Source: an uncultured Porphyromonadaceae bacterium (GTDB lineage: Bacteria; Bacteroidota; Bacteroidia; Bacteroidales; Paludibacteraceae). From it: a stretch of 41,061 nucleotides of DNA. Made by a program: the position numbers and the translations under genes. The stretch's first letter is position 1, and each line of letters begins with the position of its first letter. The stretch is from contig CASEAJ010000101.1 of NCBI GenBank assembly GCA_949285425.1, positions 1 to 41,061 on the forward strand, in the 5' to 3' direction. Under the pieces are notes generated by a model that was not told the origin of the DNA, ran no database searches, and worked only from the letters and a program-made list of their open reading frames with translations. Shown here piece after piece: positions 27,880 to 35,461 of this stretch.

Positions 27880-29022
27880 ATGACAAAAATACTCACCATC
27901 ATTGGAGCCCGTCCCCAATTCATCAAAGCTGCCGCATTATCCAGGACTATCAAGCAAAAATTCGCCCAAGAAATAGAAGAAAAGATTCTTCATACCGGAC
28001 AGCATTATGATTCTGCCATGTCTGATATATTTTTCCAAGAATTGGACATTCCCCGACCTCACTTTCTGTTGCATTCCGGCTCCGGTTCTCACGGGGAGCA
28101 GACAAGCAAAATGATAGCCGACATAGAAAAAATACTGCTGTCGGAACAATTCAACGCCGTAATCCTGTACGGAGATACCAATTCCACTTTATCCGGAGCG
28201 ATTGCTGCTTCAAAACTGCACATCCCTATCGTGCACATAGAAGCCGGATTACGTTCATTCAACATGTGCATGCCAGAAGAAATCAACCGGATTATCTGCG
28301 ACCAACTATCATGCATATTGTTTGCCCCGACAGAGACTGCCATTCAAAATCTAAAACAGGAAGGCTTTTTTAGTTCCAAGCAAACTTTTGCCAATGGCAG
28401 ACATAGGCATATCTATAATTCCGGAGATATCATGTATGACAACACCCTCTATTTTTCCCATAAAACAGAACGATTGAGTTCCATCATGGAACAACTCGGG
28501 ATAGAAGATGGCAATTACATATTGGCAACCATCCATCGTGCCAACAACACGGACGACATACAGCGCCTAACTTCCATTTTCCATGCGTTTCATGAAATAA
28601 GTTCTGTCAGCGGAAAAAAAATAATACTTCCGTTACATCCACGCACAGAAAAGATGTTGCATACAAGCGGGTTAGAGAAAAGACATGAAAACATCTTTTC
28701 AAACAATAAGATTGTATTAATTCCTCCGGTATCTTTTCTGGACATGATGCAATTGGAACAACATGCCCAAATTATCATGACGGATTCTGGAGGTGTCCAA
28801 AAAGAAGCTTATTTCCTGCAAAAGCCGTGCGTTGTCTTACGCCCTGAAACGGAATGGACTGAAATAATAGAACAGAAAGCCGGGATACTGGCCGATGCCG
28901 ACACAGACAGAATTGTCTCCGCCTATACTACCTTAACCGACAAGAAACTGACATTTCCTCCTGTTTTCGGGAATGGACATACTGCTGAATTCATATTGGA
29001 AAGACTACAAGAATTACTTTAA
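27880..29022 (+). CDS. wecB: UDP-N-acetylglucosamine 2-epimerase (non-hydrolysing)
   Basis: The 380-residue protein is full length. It interconverts UDP-GlcNAc and UDP-ManNAc in the cytoplasm, feeding ManNAc-containing surface polysaccharides. Family motifs are intact: GARPQFIKAAALSRTI, HTGQHYDSAMSDIFFQELDI, LYGDTNSTLSGAIAA, HIEAGLRSFNMCMPEEINR (catalytic acidic residues), ATIHRANNTDD, and TDSGGVQKEAYFLQKPCVVLRPETEWTE (UDP binding). It diverges from two glycosyltransferases, which supports a shared role in glycan assembly. The symbol is by family; no enterobacterial common antigen is implied. Confidence 0.93.
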   Translation: MTKILTIIGARPQFIKAAALSRTIKQKFAQEIEEKILHTGQHYDSAMSDIFFQELDIPRPHFLLHSGSGSHGEQTSKMIADIEKILLSEQFNAVILYGDTNSTLSGAIAASKLHIPIVHIEAGLRSFNMCMPEEINRIICDQLSCILFAPTETAIQNLKQEGFFSSKQTFANGRHRHIYNSGDIMYDNTLYFSHKTERLSSIMEQLGIEDGNYILATIHRANNTDDIQRLTSIFHAFHEISSVSGKKIILPLHPRTEKMLHTSGLEKRHENIFSNNKIVLIPPVSFLDMMQLEQHAQIIMTDSGGVQKEAYFLQKPCVVLRPETEWTEIIEQKAGILADADTDRIVSAYTTLTDKKLTFPPVFGNGHTAEFILERLQELL

Positions 29023-29034
29023 GTGATTCTATAA

Positions 29035-29072
29035 ATCCCCCACCAAAACAATTCTTTTTTTTTGTGGGGGAT
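29035..29072 (+). terminator. Stem-loop after the epimerase gene
   Basis: ATCCCCCAC and GTGGGGGAT pair around a 20-nt loop that itself contains nine T residues. It begins 13 bp after the stop. The T tract is in the loop and not after the stem, so the type is unclear. Confidence 0.55.
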
Positions 29073-29249
29073 AACTACGTGCTTTTGTTTTCGTGAGGCA
29101 TCTTTTTTTATTCTCATCATCAGCCGCATAGTCCGGCTCTTTCCCTAAAAAACAAATCTGCTCGCCTGAGAAGCAAAAACCCATGCAAAATCGAATGACC
29201 TATTTGGCTTAAACCAATGTTTTCGTGCATCCAATGGCATATTGTTCTT
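29073..29249. other. Non-coding spacer before the dyad array
   Basis: I see no gene, RNA or clear signal in these 177 bp, which lie between the epimerase hairpin and the 22-bp repeats. Confidence 0.4.
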
Positions 29250-29355
29250 TTTTCACATAGGTGAAAAGCATTTTTCACATAGGTGAAAAGCATTTTTCAC
29301 ATAGGTGAAACATATTTTTCACATAGGTGAAAAGCTTTTTTCATATAGGTGAAAA
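29250..29355. repeat. Tandem array of five 22-bp dyad units
   Basis: The 18-nt dyad TTTTCACATAGGTGAAAA (7-bp arms, 4-nt centre) recurs at 29250, 29272, 29294, 29316 and 29338, exactly 22 bp apart. Units 1, 2 and 4 are perfect, unit 3 ends GTGAAAC, and unit 5 reads TTTTCATATAGGTGAAAA. The spacer is GCAT, CATA or GCTT. A period near two helical turns would put all dyad centres on almost the same DNA face, as for an array of protein sites. It lies 150-255 bp before the mfd promoter. Confidence 0.85.
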
Positions 29356-29503
29356 AAAAACTTTATCGGCAAGGGAACACGACATGGCAGGCTTGAATCT
29401 CCGACAGACATTCCATGTCCGAATGAAGAAGGATGACCTGCTCTCTTTTCCTTTTTATCTGCTTTGAGGCAGCTCGAAAACCAAGCGACAAGAAACTTGT
29501 CCG

Positions 29504-29533
29504 TTGTGTTTTCTCGATTATTTTTTACCTTTG
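29504..29533 (+). promoter_or_regulatory. Bacteroidetes-type promoter of mfd
   Basis: TTG (29504-29506), 19 nt, then TACCTTTG (29526-29533) fits the -33/-7 consensus exactly. Transcription would start near 29540, so the TTG at 29504 cannot be the translation start, which supports the downstream TTG at 29558. Confidence 0.75.
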
Positions 29534-29557
29534 CAAGTCTTAAAAACAACAAGCGTT

Positions 29558-32500
29558 TTGAATCTTTCCGAATTTCAACAGATTTACGCCAATCACCCTT
29601 GCGTAAAAAAATTGACCGAATGGGCCCGGTCAATCAAACCGAGTGTAAGACTATCCGGCTTGAACGGTTCTTCTTTTGCCTTGGCAGCCGCATCTTTATT
29701 CAAAGCCATTCCACATCATTTGCTACTGATAGAGGATGACAGCGAACAGGCTGCTTATCTGTACAACGATTTGAAACATCTGTTCCCGACCGACGAGATT
29801 TTTTATTTTCCGTCATCCTATAAGCGGGCCATCAAATTGTCGCAACTCGATGCTGCGAACGAGATATTGCGCACTGAGGTGCTCAACCGACTTTCAAGCA
29901 ACGGGAAACCATGCATCATTGTCAGTTCGCCCGAAGCTGTCATGCAGCAAGTTGTATCCTCGGCCGAAATAAAAAAACAGATGCTGCAACTGAAGGTCGG
30001 CGACAGCATAAGCATTGACTTCATTGCCGAAACCTTGCTCGGATACGGATTCCAACGTGTGGACTTTGTGTATGAACCAGGGCAATTCTCCGTGCGTGGG
30101 GGCATTGTAGACATTTTCTCGTTTTCATTTGAAATGCCGTTCCGCTGCGACTTTTTCGGTGATGAAATAGAGTCCATACGCATTTTTGACATTGAGACTC
30201 AATTGTCGCAAGAACGGTTGAATGAAGTTTCCATTATCCCTGACCTGAAAAAGAACAAGACTACTGCATTCGTTTCCTTCTTCCAGTTCATCAAGCAAGA
30301 CACATGGATAGGCTATTCCAACTACGATTTCATTGCCGACCGCATCGGTACGCTATTCCAAGAAGCGCTCGACAAAGGCTCGGAAACGGAGGAACAGATA
30401 CGTCTGAAACAAATTGACAAAACCGATTTCATCCGACACACAGGCAATTTCCGTTGCATGCTGCGAACACGGAGCAAACACATTATAACCGAAGAAACCA
30501 TCGGATTCCATACATCTCCACAGACCGTATTCCACAAGAATTTTGATCTGGTCACAGAAAACATGCATGATTTGCTCAACAAATCATACCATATATATAT
30601 TTTAAGCGACAGTGTGAAACAGACCGACCGCATTGCCGCCATTTTTGCCGACCGTGGCGATGACATACCGTTTCAAGCGGTAAAAAACACATTGCACGAA
30701 GGCTTCATTGACCATGACATCAACATAGCCTGTTACACCGACCATCAACTGTTCGAGCGCTTTCACAAATTCCAACTGCGTACAGACCGGACAAGGGCCG
30801 GCAAGGTGGTCATGACCCTGAAAGAACTGAACCAGTTCAAAGTGGGCGACTATCTGGTACATGTAGACCATGGAGTCGGCACATTCGGAGGACTGGTCCG
30901 TACACCGGTCAACGGCAAAATGCAGGAAATGGTGAAACTCATATACAAGGATGACGACATCATTTTCGTCAGCATTCATGCCCTACACCGCATTTCAAAA
31001 TACAAAGGTAAAGAGGGAGAGAAACCCCGCATCAACAAACTGGGCAGCGGCACCTGGGAGCGTCTGAAAGAACGTACCAAATCAAAAGTAAAGGACATTG
31101 CACGCGAGCTTATCAAACTATATGCCCAACGCAAGGCAGAAAAAGGATTTCAATACTCTCCGGACACGTACCTGCAACACGAACTGGAAGCCTCATTCAT
31201 CTACGAAGACACTCCAGACCAAGTGAAAGCTACCGCCGATGTAAAGAAAGACATGGAATCGGACATGCCCATGGACCGGCTCATTTGTGGCGATGTAGGT
31301 TTCGGGAAGACAGAAGTCGCTATCCGGGCCGCCTTTAAAGCTGCTACAGATGGCAAACAGGTTGCCGTATTGGTACCGACCACGGTACTTGCACTGCAAC
31401 ACTACCAAACATTCAGCGAACGTTTGAAAAACTTTCCCTGCCGGGTAGAATACCTGAGCCGGGCCCGTACGGCAAAAGAGACGAAAGAGGTGCTCCATGA
31501 CCTTCAGGAAGGGAAAATAGACATCATTGTGGGAACCCATAAACTGGTGGGCAAAACAGTCAAATTTAAAGACCTCGGATTGCTCATTATCGATGAAGAA
31601 CAGAAATTCGGAGTGTCCATCAAAGAAAAATTACGCCAACTGAAGGTTAACATAGACACACTGACCATGACTGCCACCCCCATACCACGTACCCTGCAAT
31701 TCTCTTTGCTGGGGGCACGCGACTTGTCTATCATCAACACTCCCCCACCCAACCGATATCCTATACAGACCGAACTGCACACATTCGACGAAGATATCAT
31801 ACGCGAAGCCATCCAACTGGAAATGAGCCGTAACGGACAAGTTTTCTTTGTACACAACCGCGTACAGAACATAGAAAACATACGCGATATGATTATGAGG
31901 CTTGTTCCAGGCTGCCGGGTTGCTGTGGGTCACGGACAAATGCCTCCTGAAAAACTGGAAGAAATCATACTCGATTTTGTCAATTATGACTACGACGTGC
32001 TGGTGGCTACCACCATCATTGAATCGGGTATAGACATCCCCAATGCCAACACCATCATCATTAACAGTGCCCACTATTTCGGACTAAGCGACTTGCATCA
32101 GATGCGCGGACGGGTAGGACGAAGTAACCGCAAAGCATACTGCTACCTGCTGGCACCCGACCTAAGTTTGTTGCCGGCCGACTCACGCCGCCGCTTGCAG
32201 GCCATCGAGACATTTGCCGATTTGGGAAGCGGCTTCAACATTGCCATGCAGGACCTGGACATTCGTGGAGCAGGCAACATGCTGGGTGCAGAACAAAGCG
32301 GCTTCATAGCCGACTTAGGCTATGACACCTACCAGAAAATACTGAACGAAGCCGTGACCGAACTGAAAAATGACGAATTTACCGAACTTTATGCCGATGA
32401 ACCTACCTCCGTCGGCAACACAGCATATGTGACCGATTGCCAAATTGAAACAGACATGGAGCTCATGTTCCCCGACAACTATATAGAAAACGTATCCGAA

Positions 32501-32896
32501 CGCATGAATTTATATCGGGAATTGGATAATATAGACCGCGAGGAACAACTTCTCGATTTCGAGAAGCATCTCGAAGACCGTTTCGGAAAAATTCCCGCCC
32601 AAGTGCGACAACTTATGCTTGTTGTGCGCATGAGGTGGTTGGCAGTACGCTATGGCATAGAACGACTGGTTCTGAAAAACGAACGTATGACAGCCTTTCT
32701 CGTGTCCAACACCGATTCAGCATACTACCGGTCAAACGAATTCGGACGCTTGTTAAACTATGCCACCCAAAACCCCTACCGGTGCAAATTAAGGGAACAA
32801 GGAGGCAAACGTTCCATTGTGCTCTCCAACATTCGAACGATAGAGGAAGCATACAACATATTTCTTGCCATCGATAACGAAAGCAAAGGTCATTAA
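29558..32896 (+). CDS. mfd: Transcription-repair coupling factor Mfd
   Basis: The 1112-residue protein releases RNA polymerase stalled at DNA lesions and recruits UvrA. The start chosen is TTG at 29558 (reads MNLSEFQQIYANHP), because a perfect promoter ends at 29533 and no ATG is near. Domains: UvrB-like N-terminus (LIEDDSEQAAYLYNDL; FSVRGGIVDIFSF), RNA polymerase-interacting domain (about 425-490; FKVGDYLVHVDHGVGTFGGL), helicase core with Walker A GDVGFGKTEVA (Lys584) and DEEQ box (Asp679), TATPIPRTLQFSLLGARD, QMRGRVGRSNRKAYCYLL, and the C-terminal TRCF domain that masks UvrA binding. It is full length and appears functional. Confidence 0.97.
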   Translation: MNLSEFQQIYANHPCVKKLTEWARSIKPSVRLSGLNGSSFALAAASLFKAIPHHLLLIEDDSEQAAYLYNDLKHLFPTDEIFYFPSSYKRAIKLSQLDAANEILRTEVLNRLSSNGKPCIIVSSPEAVMQQVVSSAEIKKQMLQLKVGDSISIDFIAETLLGYGFQRVDFVYEPGQFSVRGGIVDIFSFSFEMPFRCDFFGDEIESIRIFDIETQLSQERLNEVSIIPDLKKNKTTAFVSFFQFIKQDTWIGYSNYDFIADRIGTLFQEALDKGSETEEQIRLKQIDKTDFIRHTGNFRCMLRTRSKHIITEETIGFHTSPQTVFHKNFDLVTENMHDLLNKSYHIYILSDSVKQTDRIAAIFADRGDDIPFQAVKNTLHEGFIDHDINIACYTDHQLFERFHKFQLRTDRTRAGKVVMTLKELNQFKVGDYLVHVDHGVGTFGGLVRTPVNGKMQEMVKLIYKDDDIIFVSIHALHRISKYKGKEGEKPRINKLGSGTWERLKERTKSKVKDIARELIKLYAQRKAEKGFQYSPDTYLQHELEASFIYEDTPDQVKATADVKKDMESDMPMDRLICGDVGFGKTEVAIRAAFKAATDGKQVAVLVPTTVLALQHYQTFSERLKNFPCRVEYLSRARTAKETKEVLHDLQEGKIDIIVGTHKLVGKTVKFKDLGLLIIDEEQKFGVSIKEKLRQLKVNIDTLTMTATPIPRTLQFSLLGARDLSIINTPPPNRYPIQTELHTFDEDIIREAIQLEMSRNGQVFFVHNRVQNIENIRDMIMRLVPGCRVAVGHGQMPPEKLEEIILDFVNYDYDVLVATTIIESGIDIPNANTIIINSAHYFGLSDLHQMRGRVGRSNRKAYCYLLAPDLSLLPADSRRRLQAIETFADLGSGFNIAMQDLDIRGAGNMLGAEQSGFIADLGYDTYQKILNEAVTELKNDEFTELYADEPTSVGNTAYVTDCQIETDMELMFPDNYIENVSERMNLYRELDNIDREEQLLDFEKHLEDRFGKIPAQVRQLMLVVRMRWLAVRYGIERLVLKNERMTAFLVSNTDSAYYRSNEFGRLLNYATQNPYRCKLREQGGKRSIVLSNIRTIEEAYNIFLAIDNESKGH

Positions 32897-32984
32897 TCAA
32901 CATGAACCCACTTTCACTCCCTGCTGCAGATGGTCTCTTCATGCCAGAGCGTGAAAATAAAATGCAATTTTAGCCAATGGAATT

Positions 32985-33015
32985 TTGCACAAACAGGGAA
33001 AACAAGTTATTTTTG
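32985..33015 (+). promoter_or_regulatory. Bacteroidetes-type promoter of gcvH-purE
   Basis: TTG (32985-32987), 20 nt, then TATTTTTG (33008-33015) fits the consensus. The gcvH ATG follows 35 bp later. Confidence 0.7.
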
Positions 33016-33050
33016 TAAGCAATAAAAACAACATTAAAATCAACAGAATA

Positions 33051-33431
33051 ATGAACGTACCCGCAAACTTAAAGTACACAAAGGAACATGAGTGGCTTCG
33101 CGTTGAAGGCGATTGCGCCTACGTCGGTATTACCGATTACGCACAAAGTGAATTAGGCGAAATCGTTTTCGTGGAAGTGGAAACCGTCGGTGAAAGCCTT
33201 TCGGCCGGAGAAACTTTCGGTACAGTAGAAGCTGTAAAAACCGTATCCGACTTATATTTGCCTGTCGATGCTGAAATCGTAGCTTTCAATGAAGAATTGG
33301 AAGATGCACCTGAATTGGTGAACGATGATCCTTATGGAAAAGGCTGGATGATTAAAATCTCCATAGCCGACGCAACTCAAGCAGAAAACCTGCTATCAGC
33401 CGACGAATACAAAAAACTGATTGGAGCATAA
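33051..33431 (+). CDS. gcvH: Glycine cleavage system H protein
   Basis: The 126-residue protein is standard length. It carries the lipoyl arm that shuttles the aminomethyl group between the P, T and L proteins of glycine cleavage. Motifs: KYTKEHEWLRVEGDCAYVGI, SELGEIVFVEVETVG, and the lipoylation site GTVEAVKTVSDLYLP (Lys63), then PYGKGWMIKI. ATG at 33051 is chosen because the promoter -7 box ends at 33015, which excludes upstream in-frame starts. The other cleavage-system genes are not in the window. purE starts 4 bp after its stop. Confidence 0.97.
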   Translation: MNVPANLKYTKEHEWLRVEGDCAYVGITDYAQSELGEIVFVEVETVGESLSAGETFGTVEAVKTVSDLYLPVDAEIVAFNEELEDAPELVNDDPYGKGWMIKISIADATQAENLLSADEYKKLIGA

Positions 33432-33435
33432 CGAT

Positions 33436-33942
33436 ATGACACCCAAAGTAAGCATTATTATGGGCAGCACTTCTGACCTGCCTGTCATGGAAAAAGCAGC
33501 CGCATTACTCGATGAGTTCGGCATTCCGTTTGAAATGAACGCTCTGTCGGCACACCGAACTCCGCATGAAGTGGAAGCCTTTGCCACAGGAGCCCAAGCA
33601 CGTGGTATCAAGGTAATCATTGCCGCAGCAGGCATGGCTGCCCATCTGCCTGGAGTAATTGCCGCCATGACCACAGTACCCGTTATCGGTGTTCCCATCA
33701 AAGCCAGTCTCGAAGGCATGGATGCCTTGCTTGCCATTGTACAAATGCCTCCTGGCATACCAGTAGCAACAGTTGGCATCAACGCTTCGCTCAACGCAGC
33801 CATTTTGGCAGTACAAATGTTGGCAACTGGCGATGAGGCGTTACAGGTAAAACTGGCAGCATATAAAGAAAAGCTGAAAAAGAAAATCGTTGATGCCAAT
33901 GCCCAACTGGCTGAAGTTAAATACGCCAATAAAACCAACTGA
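33436..33942 (+). CDS. purE: N5-carboxyaminoimidazole ribonucleotide mutase
   Basis: The 168-residue protein is a class I PurE, moving the carboxyl group from N5-CAIR to CAIR in purine synthesis. Key motifs: IIMGSTSDLPVMEKAAALLDEFGI (phosphate loop), NALSAHRTPHEVEAFA (active-site His), AAAGMAAHLPGVIAAMTTVPVIGVP, and MPPGIPVATVGIN. ATG at 33436 is 4 bp after the gcvH stop, so the genes are translationally close and share a promoter. The gcvH-purE pairing occurs in other Bacteroidales. Confidence 0.97.
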   Translation: MTPKVSIIMGSTSDLPVMEKAAALLDEFGIPFEMNALSAHRTPHEVEAFATGAQARGIKVIIAAAGMAAHLPGVIAAMTTVPVIGVPIKASLEGMDALLAIVQMPPGIPVATVGINASLNAAILAVQMLATGDEALQVKLAAYKEKLKKKIVDANAQLAEVKYANKTN

Positions 33943-33973
33943 ACGGAAAAGAGCAACGTTTACAAAAAATGAT

Positions 33974-33981
33974 TAACTTTG
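33974..33981 (+). promoter_or_regulatory. Candidate -7 box of pgk
   Basis: TAACTTTG matches TAnnTTTG and lies 103 bp before the pgk ATG, but no TTG is found 19 nt upstream. The transcript would carry a leader of about 95 nt with a hairpin (34006-34042). Confidence 0.45.
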
Positions 33982-34005
33982 CAAACGTTTCTTCTGACAT
34001 CATGA

Positions 34006-34042
34006 AAAGACACAGGATGCATCCAACGCTTCTTGTGTCTTT
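34006..34042 (+). terminator. Hairpin in the purE-pgk gap
   Basis: AAAGACACA (34006-34014) pairs with TGTGTCTTT (34034-34042) around a 19-nt loop, followed by ATTATTGTTC. It could end the gcvH-purE transcript, or act within the pgk leader if transcription starts at the box at 33974. Confidence 0.45.
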
Positions 34043-34084
34043 ATTATTGTTCTAAGAATCAACAAACATCTAATTAATAAAGTT

Positions 34085-35341
34085 ATGCAAACAATTGACA
34101 ATTTCAACTTTGCCGGCAAAAAGGCAATCGTCCGTGTGGACTTCAATGTACCACTAAACGAAGAAGGTAAGATTACTGATGATACCCGTATCCGCGGAGC
34201 ACTCCCCACTTTGAAAAAAATATTGAACGATGGCGGTGCACTCATCATCATGTCACACATGGGAAAACCTAAAGGCAAAGTAAACGCCAAATACTCATTA
34301 AGTCAGATTGTTGACGCTGTATCAGCAGCCTTAGGTGTAGCTGTCAAATTTGCTCCCGACTGTGCAAAAGCCGCGGATGCTGCTGCTGCTTTGAAACCGG
34401 GTGAAGTGCTTTTGCTTGAAAACCTCCGTTTTTATCCGGAAGAAGAAGGCAAACCGGTAGGCATTGAAAAAGAAGACCCTGCATATGAAGAAGCCAAAAA
34501 AGCCATGAAGGCATCTCAAAAGGAATTTGCAAAAACATTGGCTTCTTATGCCGACTGCTATGTAAACGATGCGTTCGGTACAGCCCACCGCAAACATGCA
34601 TCTACGGCCGTCATTGCCGACTACTTCGATGCTGACCACAAAATGCTCGGCTACTTGATGGAAAAAGAAGTTAAAGCTGTAGACAACATTCTGAAAGACA
34701 TCAAACGTCCGTTTACAGCTATCATGGGAGGTTCTAAAGTTTCCACAAAAATAGGAATCATTGAAAACCTCATGGACAAAGTAGACAACCTCATCTTGTG
34801 TGGAGGTATGACCTACACATTCGCCAAAGCTCAAGGCGGACACGTAGGACAATCCATTTGCGAAGAAGACAAACTGCAACTTGCCCTTGACATCATTGCA
34901 AAAGCCAAAGCAAAAGGAGTGAATCTGGTATTAGGAACCGATTGCGTTGCTGCCGATGCATTCAGTAACGATGCCAACACACAAGTCGTACCGGCCAATG
35001 CCATACCCGATGGTTGGGAAGGACTTGATGCAGGTCCTGAAACCCGTAAATTGTTTGCCAACGCCATCAAAGGTGCAAAAACAATTTTGTGGAACGGTCC
35101 TGCCGGTGTATTTGAATTCGACAACTTTACCGCCGGTTCAAGAGCGATAGCCGATGCTATTGCCGAAGCAACTGCCAACGGAGCATTCTCACTTATTGGT
35201 GGAGGTGACTCTGTTGCATGTATCAATAAGTTCGGTATGGCCGACCAAGTATCATATATTTCAACCGGAGGTGGTGCGCTGCTTGAAGCCATCGAAGGAA
35301 AAATACTTCCGGGTATCGCTGCTATCCGCGGAGAAGAATAA
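34085..35341 (+). CDS. pgk: Phosphoglycerate kinase
   Basis: The 418-residue protein is full length. It transfers phosphate from 1,3-bisphosphoglycerate to ADP in glycolysis. Recognised by [22 protein letters not shown] (substrate-binding Asp/Asn), [72 protein letters not shown], and the nucleotide loop [16 protein letters not shown] ending STGGGALLE. It ends just before a very long hairpin shared with the convergent kinase gene. Confidence 0.99.
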   Translation: MQTIDNFNFAGKKAIVRVDFNVPLNEEGKITDDTRIRGALPTLKKILNDGGALIIMSHMGKPKGKVNAKYSLSQIVDAVSAALGVAVKFAPDCAKAADAAAALKPGEVLLLENLRFYPEEEGKPVGIEKEDPAYEEAKKAMKASQKEFAKTLASYADCYVNDAFGTAHRKHASTAVIADYFDADHKMLGYLMEKEVKAVDNILKDIKRPFTAIMGGSKVSTKIGIIENLMDKVDNLILCGGMTYTFAKAQGGHVGQSICEEDKLQLALDIIAKAKAKGVNLVLGTDCVAADAFSNDANTQVVPANAIPDGWEGLDAGPETRKLFANAIKGAKTILWNGPAGVFEFDNFTAGSRAIADAIAEATANGAFSLIGGGDSVACINKFGMADQVSYISTGGGALLEAIEGKILPGIAAIRGEE

Positions 35342-35345
35342 CAAA

Positions 35346-35409
35346 TTAGACGTACAGAAACAACAAAAGCCGGATTTACATCCGGCTTTTGTTGTTTCTG
35401 TACGTCTAA
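35346..35409. terminator. 29-bp perfect bidirectional hairpin between pgk and the kinase gene
   Basis: Arms 35346-35374 and 35381-35409 are exact reverse complements (29 of 29 bp) with a 6-nt loop TTTACA. The inner part has GCCGGA/TCCGGC flanked by AACAAAA and TTTTGTT, giving a T tract in both directions. It serves as terminator for pgk (plus) and the minus-strand kinase gene; the outer 12 bp are more than a terminator needs. Confidence 0.9.
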
Positions 35410-35461
35410 ATCCAATCAACTATCATCGCTTTTCTTTCCATTTTTATCCGACTGCAGAAGC

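Noticed and set aside
29250..29355. CRISPR array
   Set aside because: Units are 22 bp in total, almost wholly repeat with 4-nt linkers, leaving no spacers, and no cas genes are present.
32902..32973. 23-codon frame between mfd and gcvH
   Set aside because: It has no leader resembling its neighbours, lies just ahead of the gcvH promoter, and shows no recognisable peptide features.
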